Part shown: one piece after another, positions 12,692-25,529 of the stretch
How the letters are laid out: each line of letters starts with the position of its first letter
How positions within the stretch are numbered: position 1 is the stretch's first letter
Origin: Begonia masoniana
Taxonomy: Eukaryota > Streptophyta > Magnoliopsida > Cucurbitales > Begoniaceae
NCBI GenBank assembly: GCA_022432975.1
Contig: CM039511.1
Location: forward strand, 19,308,557 to 19,372,556
Direction: 5' to 3'
Length of the DNA stretch: 64,000 bases
The notes under the pieces: model-generated
Database searches by the model: none
The model's input: only the letters and a program-made list of their open reading frames with translations
Told to the model about the DNA's origin: nothing
Program-made: the position numbers and the translations under genes

Positions 12692-14974
12692 TTTAAATAT
12701 AGAACTCCGAAACAATTCAGTATCAGACGAAACTGAATCCTTCATAAACTCGACTTCTTCTTTAAACTATTGATATACTAAGTCGCAGAATTATGCGACA
12801 ATGCTCAGCCATTAACCACATAAGGAAATCGGGTTGGGAGAAGGTGTCCTTAGATAACCCGACTCCATCGATCTCGGGTTGCATAGAGTTACAGACTTTA
12901 TCGGTAAGAAAGACACATCCACCGATCGTCATGTGCACTTCGCGTGACTCATTGAACATCGCCCGGTAAAGGTCATCTACCGATGGGCACGTGCAATCCA
13001 CGTAATCCATTGAACATCATCCGGCAGGTGACATCCACCGGTGAACACATGTATTACACGTGACTCTATGGACATCGTCCGGTCGCAAAATGACAACCAA
13101 CTTGATCCTTATCATCCAGTGAATCCCATACTCGACATCATCCGGTGAGTACAATACTCGACATCATCCGGTGACGTCAGCCGGAAGGTTCAATCGATCA
13201 ACTTCTATCATCCAACTCCTGCCGATGACGTCAGCCGGATGATACACTCATCCAGCTTCTATCATTCAGCAGTAAAACACAATAATCATCAAACAACTTC
13301 AATCGACAGGAAATACCTCGACTCACACACATTTCAACTTGATGGACATAAACCTTAAATGAATAAAAATCATTGACTCGTTCAGGATACGTAAGCGGGA
13401 GACTCATATAGAATAGGATGTCCTAGGTTCTTACAATCATCCTCAAACTCAGAAGTTGAACCAGACAATTTCAAGTCCAAATTAAAAACATGATCTTATC
13501 CTACTTAGACATCAGTTTTCTTATAAATCTTACTGACATAAAATGAGCATAACCACGGGTCATAATCGCCTGCCAGCCATAGACTCCCCCCCTGAGTACC
13601 ATCCTGCAACCAGCCTTAGACATCATCATTGAATTTGGAAACCTCACCTGATGGCTCTTCACCTACATCATAAGGTTTAAACTATAAGCCTAATGCTTAG
13701 TAAGGAATGCAATACTAACATGTATACGTGAATACATAGTTGCAAGAAAATCATGATCATGTTCGTTTCATGCTATTTTCTTATTCTTTTCGTGTTCTTG
13801 TTCATCACTTTCATCATATGGATTAAGGGAGGATTTGTACCGTAAAGGGGGGATGACAGTGCAAGTGTACATAGTCCCTTTCGGGCCGCATTCATGGTCC
13901 TTCTCTTTGGACAGTGACATACGCCAAACCGCCCCCAACCCTCACTTAATCCGGTTGCATAAGTTTCATATTCATTCTCATATCTTGTTCATGGGGGAAA
14001 AACATGCTCATAAATTATTTTCATATGCTTGAGAAGTAAATCATGATGCATGACATGAATGTTCTTAAATCATCAGACTGTGGAAAATATCATACTAGAC
14101 AGTTGACTTCATAGACTCTATCAGAACATCATATAACATAGTTCTCAAACATCCGTAAATCATCCAAGTACAAACCTATCTTACTAACTTAAAACAAACA
14201 TCAAACACATAACTAATTTAGTACCCTTAAGATGTAGGGCCCTAATGACCGGAAATCTTAATACATTCACTTACCTGGCTTCCTTAGCAAATTTGTGCTC
14301 CTTTTCTTCAGACTTCTTCACCTAAAACATTTACATCGCAGTAGTTAAAACAAAATCCTAAAAGTCCTAATCACAAGTCATTCTAGGATCTAGTAGTTAA
14401 AGTCATTCCCGAATCCCTTAGTCTAGTTCTCTGTGTGCAGTCTGAAATCCAAAAACCGAAACAGCTAGGTTCAACTAACAATTAATCAGGGTCGGTTATA
14501 TTAAATGTCCAGAATCGATTCGTAAATGACATTACTAAATCCAGATTATAAATGTTACTATTGTTACTCGGCCATTGGAGAAACCAAACTCCAACACTAA
14601 GCTAAAAAATAGAGCTTAAATACTAACTGACAACTACATTATCTAACCCATACCTCAAGCGTAGAGTATCCGAGAAATAGCAAGGGAACTGGTCGTCGAA
14701 GGGAGGATTACTGGCAGGCAGATAGCGAGAGCTCGGGAGAGAAAATCGCTGAAAGGAGAAAGTTTCGACTACAGTGGTGTTGGTGAGGTTTAAAAATTTT
14801 TCATTTCCTTTATATAACGATCACAACCCACCGTTATTACAATTTTACCACTCAACCTAGTTTCACACAATTTGGAGCAAATCTTGGTATTAAATTTAAA
14901 TCAAAAGGTCTAATAATAATGGTGACAATTAAATCAGTTAAGAAATCACCTGGCTGAAATTGTCGGGTGTTACA
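12547..14974 (-). repeat. H LTR1 (2,428 bp)
   Basis: TGTAACGACC to GGTGTTACA on the plus strand. It includes an interrupted (TA)n tract at about 12642-12683, CATCATCCGG-rich short repeats at 13010-13270, and a polypurine tract just outside at 14975-14985. Exon-like blocks are at 14275-14321 (47 bp, donor GTAAGT) and 13616-13662 (47 bp, ending TAA), but a stop interrupts the joined frame. Confidence 0.92.
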
Positions 14975-15054
14975 TCCACCCCTCCTTAAACAAAATTTTC
15001 GTCCTCGAAAATTGCTCAAACAAAGAGCTCCGGATATTTGTCCAGCATGTCTTA

Positions 15055-16725
15055 TTATCGTTCCCATGTGGCTTCTTCAATACCATGATTCATCCATAAG
15101 ACTTTCACTAGTTGAATTTCCTTATTCCTCAGAGTCTTAACTGCAGATTCTATAATCCTTACAGGCTTCTCTTCATACATCAGTGTCGGCTCGATTTCGA
15201 TTTTTGTTTTCTCAACAACATATGTCGGATCACGTATGCTTTTCCTTAACATTGACACATGAAAGACATTATGTACCTTTTCCAGTGATGGAGGCAATTG
15301 CAGTTTGTAAGCTGTACTACCAATCCTTGCCAAGACAGGGAATGGTCCAATAAATCGCGGATTAAGTTTTCCCTTTTTGCCAAATCTTAAAACTCCCTTA
15401 AATGGTGAAATCTTTAAGAAAACTTCGTCTCCGACAGCAAACTCAAGGTCTCTCATTCTTTGGTCTGCATAACACTTATGTCGGCTTTGTGCAGTCGTCA
15501 TCCTTTTCCTAATAATGGCGATCTTGTCTGACATCTGCTGCAAAATCTCGGGACCTAGGAGTTTTGCTTCACCGACCTCATCCCAGTACAAAGGTGTTCT
15601 ACACTTTCTGCCATAAAGTGCTTCATAAGGTGCCATACTAATGGTGGACTGGTAACTATTGTTGTAGGAGAATTCCACCAAGGGCAGGTGCCGACTCCAA
15701 GATGTCTGAAAGTCTAGCACACACGCTCTTAACATGTCTTCGAGTGTCTGAATTGTTCTCTCTGATTGGCCATCTGTCTGAGGGTAGAATGCAGTGCTGA
15801 AAGATAACTTAGTACCAAGCGTGCCTTGAAGACTTTGCCAAAACCTTGAGGTGAACTTAAGGTCACAGTCAGAGACTATAGATATCGGAATCCCATGCAA
15901 TCTGATAATTTCCTGAACATACAGACTAGCAAGCTGGTCCATTGTGTAAGTTGTTTTTACAGGCAGGAAGTGAGCCGATTTCGTCATTCTGTCAATTATA
16001 ACCCAAATGCTATCATGTCCTTTAGTTGTCTTAGGTAATCCTACCACAAAATCCATGGCAATGTCTTCCCACTTCCATTCGGGGATCGGTAGCGGTTGAA
16101 GGGTATCTCCTGGGCGTTGATGCTCTGCCTTAACTTGTTGGCAAACCAAACATGACTCCACATACTTGGCAATATCCCTCTTCATATTTGGCCACCAATA
16201 ATGTAATCTTAAATCTTGATACATCTTGGTGTTACCAGGATGTACAGAAAAGGGAGACGAGTGAGCCTCGGTCAAGATCAACTTACGTAGTTCTTCATCA
16301 TTTAGAATATACCATCGCTTCCTAAACTTCATAATATTATCCTTGGAGAGACTGAGCTCCAAGGAGACATCATTTAACTTACTCATCATGCTATTGTTTT
16401 CCTCTGAATCCTTTTGTTGCGCCTCCTTGATCCTATCCATAATAGTTGGTCTAATTCTAACATTGGTAAGTAAGGCTGACAACTCATAAGCCAACTCCAA
16501 TTCAAATTTCTGAACCTCCGACCTCAAAGGTACAGACATGGTTGAAAACGCAGGCTGCATTGTTGTCGACATCCTGCTTAAAGCATCGGCTACAGCATTA
16601 GCCTTACCCGGGTGATACTTAATTTCGAAGTCATAATCCTTAACAAACTCCAACCAACGTCTTTGTCTCATGTTTAATTCTTTTTGGGTGAAGAGGTACT
16701 TCAGGCTCTTATGGTCAGAAAACAC
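15055..16725 (-). pseudogene. pol: H copy 1 pol: RNase H end, integrase, chromodomain
   Basis: Begins within RNase H ([24 protein letters not shown]). The integrase zinc-binding region ([23 protein letters not shown]) and DDE core ([12 protein letters not shown], then [12 protein letters not shown]) follow, then the C-terminal region with a chromodomain-like end ([20 protein letters not shown]). Two stops replace the Gln-Gln expected before [10 protein letters not shown] at about 15050. SDCDLKF departs from the SDRDPRF seen in copy 2, so this copy is the more decayed. It lies in a different frame from the upstream RT fragments because of shared indels. Confidence 0.9.
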
Positions 16726-16927
16726 CTCACACTGCTGACCATATAAATAGTGTCTCTAAATTTTTAGTGCAAAAACAACAGCGGCTAATTCCAAATCTTG
16801 GGTGGGGTAATTCTGCTCATAACCTTTTAGTTGTCTGGAAGCATATGCCACAACCTTGCCTTCTTGCATTAAGACACACCCCAATCCAATTTTGGATGCA
16901 TCACAATAGACACTGAATCTTCCTCCT

Positions 16928-17603
16928 TCAGTTGGGATTCAAAAGAGGGGCTGTTGTTAATTTCTGTTTTAGTATCTGGAAGCCATTCTCACAGGCTGCA
17001 GTCCAAGAGTACTTGGTGTCCTTCTTAATCAAACTTGTTAAAGGCTTAGCTATCATAGAGAATCCCTTAATAAACTTCCTATAATAACCTGCCAGACCAA
17101 GGAAACTGCGGACTTCACTGACATTCCTTGGCTGCGGCCAATCCTTAACTGCCTGAATTTTGGTTGGATCTACTGATATACCTTCAGCAGAGATGACATG
17201 GCCTAAGAAGTTGACCTTATCCAACAAGAACTCACACTTAGACAACTTGGCATAGAGTTGCTGCTGTTTTAATGTTGTCAAAACTACTCTTAAGTGTTCC
17301 TCGTGGTCAGCTTTAGTCCGTGTCATCTATGAACACAATTACAAACTTGTCCAAGTAATCACGAAACACTCGATTCATCAGGTCCATAAAGGCTGCAGGT
17401 GCATTGGTTAACCCAAACGACATTACAAGGAATTCATAATGTCCATAACGGGTCCTGAAGGCTGTCTTAGGTATATCACTCTCCTTAATCTTCAATTGGT
17501 AATATCCCGAACGTAAGTCAATCTTTGAAAATACTTTAGCTCCTTGTAATTGGTCAAACATGTCATCAATCTGGGGCAAGGGGTACTTGTTCTTAATTTT
17601 CAA
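16928..17603 (-). pseudogene. pol: H copy 1 reverse transcriptase fragments
   Basis: Two overlapping reading frames: 17313-17603 ([19 protein letters not shown] to FVIVFIDD) and 16928-17326 ([20 protein letters not shown] to LTTAPLL). The catalytic FIDD motif is kept but is followed at once by a small out-of-frame deletion that removes the usual ILIYSK stretch. The N-terminal third of RT is gone. A further frameshift after LTTAPLL disrupts the start of RNase H. The translations are identical to copy 2 (23423-24098). Confidence 0.9.
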
Positions 17604-18873
17604 TTACAATCAGCTCTACATATAACTTCTTATCTCTTAAGGACACAATGTCACCCTTCACTATCTGTTCAGAATGTAAGGATTTCCCTGACGGTAACAT
17701 GACACTATATGGCCTATCAACTGGTAAGTATCCTAACTTATGCTTACAGACAAACAGGGTTGCTATAAATGAGTGGGTGGCCCCCGTGTCTATAAGTGTG
17801 TAAGCAGAAATGCCACAAATCATAATTGTACCTGTTATGACCGTATGCTGCACAGCATCTTCATCCTCCATCATAGCAAAGACTCTGGGTACTATTCTTG
17901 CTCGATTGGGGTCTGGTGGCATGGGGCAGTCCCTGACTACATGTCCGACCTTGTCACATCTGTAGCAACGGCCAGAGTGTAGCTTGCACTCGCCATGGTG
18001 GTTCTTCCGGCAGTTGGAGCATAGAGGGGCTAATGGTCGTTTTCCCTTCCCTTGGTCATCATTTGGATTGAAGGATCTCTTTATACCTTGCTGTTGTTGT
18101 TGTGGTCCCCTGTTCTGATGCGGTTGCCATCCTTTGTCCTGACGTGGTGGCGGCTGAGCCTCCTTAGGGAACTTCCTTGGCTGTTCACGCTGCGCATATG
18201 TCCTTATCTCAGCCTCTTCCAGCTCCAAGGCCTTATCCGTCACTTCACCATATGGTATATTATGTATTCCAGCAGTCTTTACTCTCATATACAAACTCGG
18301 CTTCAATCCTTGAACAAATTGGTGAATCTTGTCCTCATCATCCTCAACCAATCGGGGAGAAAACCGTGATAAAGCCTCAAATTTGCATATGTAATCTGCC
18401 ACAGAGCCAGTTTGTCGCAAATTCATAAACTCCTTCTTCTTGCTGCCCCGAACGGTCCTATTGAAATACTTGTCAAAGAAAGCAGTCTTAAACCTTCCCC
18501 AGTTCATAGGTCCTGCATTAATGGTACTCTGGATTGAGTCCCACCAATGCCTTGCACTCAGTTCCAAATGAAAAATAGCATATGTGACCTTATCTCCTTT
18601 CTCAACCTTTGCATATGTGAACATGTCCTCCATTTTTCGAATCCATTCCTCAGCATAAATAGGATCCGAAACTTGCCCATTAAATACCAGGGGTCGAAGC
18701 CGGTGGAAATGCTCATCCCTATGATCATGAGTTGCATTAGTACTGGAGTTCCCTTGTTCCTCTCTAGTGGCCACAAGCTGTTCTATTTGGCGTGATTGGC
18801 GAATAACTAATTCTGTCAGCTGAGCAATGGTGTTACTATCCACGTTGTCTTCTCTCTGTTGACCTCTTACCAT
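17593..18873 (-). CDS. gag: H copy 1 gag-protease (426 aa), open but truncated in protease
   Basis: ATG at 18871-18873 ([13 protein letters not shown]). The gag domain includes [20 protein letters not shown] and ARHWWDSIQ, followed by a Gln-rich linker. A CCHC knuckle ([14 protein letters not shown]) precedes the aspartic protease motif [10 protein letters not shown]. The frame ends at VELIVIEN, where a deletion joins protease directly to RT (KNKYPLP in the next frame). The usual rest of protease, the linker and the front of RT (very roughly 0.5-0.6 kb) are missing. The protein is identical to copy 2. Confidence 0.9.
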   Translation of the reverse strand: MVRGQQREDNVDSNTIAQLTELVIRQSRQIEQLVATREEQGNSSTNATHDHRDEHFHRLRPLVFNGQVSDPIYAEEWIRKMEDMFTYAKVEKGDKVTYAIFHLELSARHWWDSIQSTINAGPMNWGRFKTAFFDKYFNRTVRGSKKKEFMNLRQTGSVADYICKFEALSRFSPRLVEDDEDKIHQFVQGLKPSLYMRVKTAGIHNIPYGEVTDKALELEEAEIRTYAQREQPRKFPKEAQPPPRQDKGWQPHQNRGPQQQQQGIKRSFNPNDDQGKGKRPLAPLCSNCRKNHHGECKLHSGRCYRCDKVGHVVRDCPMPPDPNRARIVPRVFAMMEDEDAVQHTVITGTIMICGISAYTLIDTGATHSFIATLFVCKHKLGYLPVDRPYSVMLPSGKSLHSEQIVKGDIVSLRDKKLYVELIVIEN

Positions 18874-19034
18874 TTTGAGATCCCTAAACAAATAATCGTA
18901 ACATATCTTAACTTAATGACATTACTAAAATCATAAACACTTACAGTTGCTGGAGTGTACTCAGGTGGCAATCTGTGCTGGGAGGCAGTCTGCAGAATCG
19001 ATTTTAGAACCCGGTTCTGCTTTGATACTATAAT

Positions 19035-19128
19035 TGTAACTACCCCGTTAAAGGCCGCGACATAAACATAAACATCCTTCGGATAAATATTGGTTTGTTC
19101 TCTGTTTCATCCTATCTACTTCATGTTA

Positions 19129-19162
<34 letters not shown>

Positions 19163-21470
19163 TTTAAATATAGAACTCCGAAACAATTCAGTATCAGACG
19201 AAACTGAACCCTTTATAAACTCGACTTCTTCTTTAAACTATTGACATACTAAGTCGCAGAATTATGCGACAATGCTCAGCCATTAACCACATAAGGAAAT
19301 CGGGCTGGGAGAAGGTGTCCTTAGATCACCCGACTCCATCGATCTCGGATTGCATAGAGTTGCAGACTTTATCGGTAAGAAAGACACATCCACCGATCGT
19401 CACGTGCACTTCGCGTGACTCATTGAACATCGCCAGGCAGAGGTCATCTACCGATGGGCACGTGCAATGTACGTAATCCATTGAACATCATCCGGCAGGT
19501 GACATCCACCGGTGAACACATGTATTACACGTGACTCTATGGACATCGCCCGGTCATAAAACGACAACCAACTTGATCCTTATCATCCGGTGAATACAAT
19601 ACTCGACATCATTCGGTGAGTACAATACTCGACATCATCCGGCGAGTGCAATACTCGACATCATCCGGTGACGTCAGCCAGAAGGTTCAGTCGATCAACT
19701 TCTATCATCCAACTCCTGCCAATGACGTCAGCCGGATGATACATTCATCCAGCTTCTATCATTCAGCAGTAAAACACAATAATCATCAAACAACTTCAAT
19801 CGACAGGAAATACCTCGACTCACACACATTTCAACTTGATGGACATAAACCTAAACGAATAAAAATCATAGACTCGTTCAGGATACGTAAGCGAGAGACT
19901 CATATAAAACAGGATGTCCTAGGTTCTTACAATCATCCTCAAACTCAGATGTTGAACCAGACAATTTCAAGTCCAAATTAAAAACATGATCTTATCCTAC
20001 TTAGACATCAGTTTTCTCATAAATCTTACTGACATAAAATGAGCATAACCACGGGTCATAATCGCCTGCCAGCCATAGACTTCCCCCCTGAGTACCATCC
20101 TGCAACCAGCCTTAGACATCATCATTGAATTTGGAAACCTCACCTGATGGCTCTTCACCTACATCATAAGGTTTAAACTATAAGCCTAATGCTTAGTAAG
20201 GAATGCAATACTAACATGTATACGTGAATGCATAGTTGCAAGAAAATCATGATCATGTTCGTTTAATGCTCTTTTCTTATTCTTTTCGTGTTCTTATTCA
20301 TCACTTTCATCATATGGATTAAGGGAGGATTTGTGCCGTAAAAGGGGGATGACAGTGCAAGTGTACATAGTCCCTTTCGGGCTGCATTCATGGTTCTTCT
20401 CTTTGGACAGTGACATACGCCAAACCGCCCCCAACCCTCACTTAATCCGGTTGCATAAGTTTCATATTCATTCTCATATTTTGTTCATGGGGGAAAAACA
20501 TGCTCATAAATCATTTTCATATGCTTGAGAAGTAAATCATGATGCATGACATGAATGTTCTTAAATCATCAGACTATGGAAAATATCATACTAGACAGTT
20601 GACTTCATAGACTCTATCAGAACATCATATAACATAGTTCTCAAACATCCGTAAATCATCCAAGTACAAACCATCTTACTAACTTAAAACAAACATCAAA
20701 CATATAACTAATTTAGTACCCTTAAGATGTAGGGTCCTAATGGCCGAAAATCTTAATACATTCACTTACCTGGCTTCCTTAGCAAATTTGTGCTCCTTTT
20801 CTTCAGACTTCTTCACCTAAAACATTTACATCGCAGTAGTTAAAACAAAATCCTAAAAGTCCTAATCACAAGTCATCCTAGGATCTAGTAGTTAAAGTCA
20901 TTCCCAAATCCCTTAGTCTAGTTCTCTGTGTGCAGTCTGAAATCCAAAAACCAAAACAGCTAGGTTCAACTAACGATTAATCAGGGTCGGTTATATTAAA
21001 TGTCCAGAATCGATTCGTAAATGACATTACTAAATCCAGATTATAAATGTTACTATTGTTACTCGGCCATTGGAGAAACCAAACTCCAACACTAAGCTGA
21101 AAAACAGAGCTTAAATACTAACTGACAACTACATTATCTAACCCATACCTCAAGCGTAGAGTATCCGAGAAATAGCAAGGGAACTGGTCGTCGAAGGGAG
21201 GATTACTGGCAGGCAGATAGCGAGAGCTCGGGAGAGAAAGTCGCTGAAAGGAGAAAGTGTCGGCTACAGTGGCGTTGGTGAGGTTTAAAAATTTTTCATT
21301 TCCTTTATATAACGATCACAACCCACCCTTATTACAATTTTGCCACTCAACCTAGTTTCACACAATTTGGAGCAAATCTTGGTATTAAATTTAAATCAAA
21401 AGGTCCAATAATAATGGTGAAAATTAAATAAGTTAAGAAATCACCTGGCCAAAATTGTCGGGTGTTACAT
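19035..21470 (-). repeat. H LTR2 (2,436 bp), shared between the two units
   Basis: Central LTR of the tandem array, flanked on the left by the primer-binding site of unit 1 (mutated, TAGTATCA on the minus strand) and on the right by the polypurine tract of unit 2. It differs from LTR1 by scattered substitutions. Confidence 0.92.
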
Positions 21471-21510
21471 CCACCCCTCCTTAAATAAAATTTTCTTCCT
21501 CGAAAATTGC

Positions 21511-23220
21511 TCAAACAAAGAGCTCCGGATATTTGTCCAGCATGTCTTGTTGTCGTTCCCATGTGGCTTCTTCAATACCATGATTCCTCCATAAGACTTT
21601 CACTAGTTGAATTTCCTTATTCCTCAGAGTCTTAACTGCAGATTCTATAATCATTACAGGCTTCTCGTCATACATCAGTGTCGGCTCGATTTCGATTTCA
21701 GTTTGCTCAACAACATGTGTCGGATCACGTATGCATTTCCTTAACATTGACACATGAAAGACATTATGTACCTTTTCCAGTGATGGAGGCAATTGCAGTT
21801 TGTAAGCTGTACTACCAATCCTTGCCAAGGCAGGGAATGGTCCAATAAATTGCGGATTAAGTTTTCCCTTCTTGCCAAATTTTAAAACTCTCTTAAATGG
21901 TGAAATCTTTAAGAAAACTTTGTCTCCGACAGCAAACTCAAGGTCTCTCCTTCTTTGGTCTGCATAACACTTCTGTCGGCTTTGTGTAGTCGTCATCCTT
22001 TTCCTAATAATGGCGATCTTGTCTGACATCTCCTGCAAAATCTCGGGATCTAGGAGTTTTGCTTCACCGACCTCATCCCAGTACAAAGGTGTTCTACACT
22101 TTCTGCCATAAAGTGCTTCATAAGGTGCCATACCAATGGTGGACTGGTAACTATTGTTGTAGGAGAATTCCACCAAGGGCAGGTGCCGACTCCAAGATGT
22201 CTGAAAGTCTAGCACACACGCTCTTAACATGTCTTCGAGTGTCTGAATTGTTCTCTCTGATTGGCCATCTGTCTGAGGGTGGAATGCAGTGCTGAAGGAT
22301 AACTTAGTACCAAGCGTGCCTTGAAGACTTTGCCAAAACCTTGAGGTGAACCTAGGGTCACGGTCAGAGACTATAGATATCGGAATCCCATGCAATCTGA
22401 TAATTTCCTGAACATATAGACTAGCAAGCTGGTCCATTGTGTAAGTTGTTTTTACAGGCAGGAAGTGAGCCGATTTCGTCATTCTGTCAATTATAACCCA
22501 AATGCTATCATGTCTTTTAGTTGTCTTAGGTAATCCTACCACAAAATCCATAGCAATGTCTTCCCACTTCCATTCGGGGATCGGTAGAGGTTGAAGGGTA
22601 CCTCCTGGGCGTTGATGCTCTGCCTTAACCTGTTGGCAAACCAAACATGACTCCACATACTTGGCAATATCCCTCTTCATATTTGGCCACCAATAATGTA
22701 ACCTTAAATCTTGATACATCTTGGTGTTACCAGGATGTACAGAAAAGGGAGACGAGTGAGCCTCGGTCAAGATCAACTTACGTAGTTCTTCATCATTTAG
22801 AATATACCATCGCTTCCTAAACTTCATAATATTATCCTTGGAGAGACTGAGCTCCAAGGAGATGTCCTTTAACTTACTCATCATGCTATTGTTTTCCTCT
22901 AAATCCTTTTGTTGCGCCTCCTTGATCCTATCCATAATAGTTGGTCTAATTGTAACATTGGTAAGTAAGGCTGACAACTCATAAACCAACTCCAATTCAA
23001 ATTTCTGAACCTCCGACCTTAAAGGTACAGACATGGTTGAAAACGCAGGCTGCATTGTTGTCGACATCCTGCTTAAAGCATCGGCTACAGCATTAGCCTT
23101 ACCCGGGTGATACTTGATTTCGAAATCATAATCCTTAACAAACTCCAACCAACGTCTTTGTCTCATGTTTAATTCTTTTTGGGGGAAGAGGTACTTCAGG
23201 CTCTTATGGTCAGAAAACAC
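21511..23220 (-). pseudogene. pol: H copy 2 pol: RNase H end, integrase, chromodomain
   Basis: Same domain order as 15055-16725, but with the better preserved integrase ([12 protein letters not shown]) and an uninterrupted C-terminus ([18 protein letters not shown]). It is still not expressible as one polyprotein because the upstream RT is broken by deletion and frameshifts. Confidence 0.9.
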
Positions 23221-23422
23221 CTCACACTGCTAACCATATAAATAGTGTCTCCAAATTTTTAGTGCAAAAACAACAGCGGCTAATTCCAAATCTTGGGTGG
23301 GGTAATTCTGCTCATAACCTTTTAGTTGTCTGGAAGCATATGCCACAACCTTGCCTTCTTGCATTAAGACACACCCCAATCCAATTTTGGATGCATCACA
23401 ATAGACACTGAATCTTCCTCCT

Positions 23423-24098
23423 TCAGTTGGGATTCAAAAGAGGGGCTGTTGTTAATTTCTGTTTTAGTATCTGGAAGCCATTCTCACAGGCTGCAGTCCA
23501 AGAGTACTTGGTGTCCTTCTTAATCAAACTTGTTAAAGGCTTAGCTATCATAGAGAATCCCTTAATAAACTTCCTATAATAACCTGCCAGACCAAGGAAA
23601 CTGCGGACTTCACTGACATTCCTTGGCTGCGGCCAATCCTTAACTGCCTGAATTTTGGTTGGATCTACTGATATACCTTCAGCAGAGATGACATGGCCTA
23701 AGAAGTTGACCTTATCCAACAAGAACTCACACTTAGACAACTTGGCATAGAGTTGCTGCTGTTTTAATGTTGTCAAAACTACTCTTAAGTGTTCCTCGTG
23801 GTCAGCTTTAGTCCGTGTCATCTATGAACACAATTACAAACTTGTCCAAGTAATCACGAAACACTCGATTCATCAGGTCCATAAAGGCTGCAGGTGCATT
23901 GGTTAACCCAAACGACATTACAAGGAATTCATAATGTCCATAACGGGTCCTGAAGGCTGTCTTAGGTATATCACTCTCCTTAATCTTCAATTGGTAATAT
24001 CCCGAACGTAAGTCAATCTTTGAAAATACTTTAGCTCCTTGTAATTGGTCAAACATGTCATCAATCTGGGGCAAGGGGTACTTGTTCTTAATTTTCAA
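23423..24098 (-). pseudogene. pol: H copy 2 reverse transcriptase fragments
   Basis: Two frames (23808-24098 and 23423-23821) with the same translations, deletion and frameshift as the copy 1 fragments 6,495 bp to the left. The shared lesions date the duplication after inactivation. Confidence 0.9.
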
Positions 24099-25368
24099 TT
24101 ACAATCAGCTCTACATATAACTTCTTATCTCTTAAGGACACAATGTCACCCTTCACTATCTGTTCAGAATGTAAGGATTTCCCTGACGGTAACATGACAC
24201 TATATGGCCTATCAACTGGTAAGTATCCTAACTTATGCTTACAGACAAACAGGGTTGCTATAAATGAGTGGGTGGCCCCCGTGTCTATAAGTGTGTAAGC
24301 AGAAATGCCACAAATCATAATTGTACCTGTTATGACCGTATGCTGCACAGCATCTTCATCCTCCATCATAGCAAAGACTCTGGGTACTATTCTTGCTCGA
24401 TTGGGGTCTGGTGGCATGGGGCAGTCCCTGACTACATGTCCGACCTTGTCACATCTGTAGCAACGGCCAGAGTGTAGCTTGCACTCGCCATGGTGGTTCT
24501 TCCGGCAGTTGGAGCATAGAGGGGCTAATGGTCGTTTTCCCTTCCCTTGGTCATCATTTGGATTGAAGGATCTCTTTATACCTTGCTGTTGTTGTTGTGG
24601 TCCCCTGTTCTGATGCGGTTGCCATCCTTTGTCCTGACGTGGTGGCGGCTGAGCCTCCTTAGGGAACTTCCTTGGCTGTTCACGCTGCGCATATGTCCTT
24701 ATCTCAGCCTCTTCCAGCTCCAAGGCCTTATCCGTCACTTCACCATATGGTATATTATGTATTCCAGCAGTCTTTACTCTCATATACAAACTCGGCTTCA
24801 ATCCTTGAACAAATTGGTGAATCTTGTCCTCATCATCCTCAACCAATCGGGGAGAAAACCGTGATAAAGCCTCAAATTTGCATATGTAATCTGCCACAGA
24901 GCCAGTTTGTCGCAAATTCATAAACTCCTTCTTCTTGCTGCCCCGAACGGTCCTATTGAAATACTTGTCAAAGAAAGCAGTCTTAAACCTTCCCCAGTTC
25001 ATAGGTCCTGCATTAATGGTACTCTGGATTGAGTCCCACCAATGCCTTGCACTCAGTTCCAAATGAAAAATAGCATATGTGACCTTATCTCCTTTCTCAA
25101 CCTTTGCATATGTGAACATGTCCTCCATTTTTCGAATCCATTCCTCAGCATAAATAGGATCCGAAACTTGCCCATTAAATACCAGGGGTCGAAGCCGGTG
25201 GAAATGCTCATCCCTATGATCATGAGTTGCATTAGTACTGGAGTTCCCTTGTTCCTCTCTAGTGGCCACAAGCTGTTCTATTTGGCGTGATTGGCGAATA
25301 ACTAATTCTGTCAGCTGAGCAATGGTGTTACTATCCACGTTGTCTTCTCTCTGTTGACCTCTTACCAT
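24088..25368 (-). CDS. gag: H copy 2 gag-protease (426 aa), open but truncated in protease
   Basis: Same protein as 17593-18873 with no difference, including the CCHC knuckle and the DTG protease motif, and the same premature end in protease. Its primer-binding site (TGGTATCAAAGC on the minus strand, 25514-25525) is less mutated than that of unit 1. Confidence 0.9.
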   Translation of the reverse strand: MVRGQQREDNVDSNTIAQLTELVIRQSRQIEQLVATREEQGNSSTNATHDHRDEHFHRLRPLVFNGQVSDPIYAEEWIRKMEDMFTYAKVEKGDKVTYAIFHLELSARHWWDSIQSTINAGPMNWGRFKTAFFDKYFNRTVRGSKKKEFMNLRQTGSVADYICKFEALSRFSPRLVEDDEDKIHQFVQGLKPSLYMRVKTAGIHNIPYGEVTDKALELEEAEIRTYAQREQPRKFPKEAQPPPRQDKGWQPHQNRGPQQQQQGIKRSFNPNDDQGKGKRPLAPLCSNCRKNHHGECKLHSGRCYRCDKVGHVVRDCPMPPDPNRARIVPRVFAMMEDEDAVQHTVITGTIMICGISAYTLIDTGATHSFIATLFVCKHKLGYLPVDRPYSVMLPSGKSLHSEQIVKGDIVSLRDKKLYVELIVIEN

Positions 25369-25529
25369 TTTGAGATCCCTAAACAAATAATCGTAACATA
25401 TCTTAACTTAATGACATTACTAAAATCATAAACACTTACAGTTGCTGGAGTGTACTCAGGTGGCAATCTGTGCTGGGAGGCAGTCTGCAGAATCAATTTT
25501 AGAACCCGGTTCTGCTTTGATACCATAAT

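Noticed and set aside
18052..18369. Plus-strand frames of 69-105 codons over H gag (and the same at 24547-24864)
   Set aside because: They are antisense shadows of gag-protease, repeated exactly in both units, with no recognisable domain.
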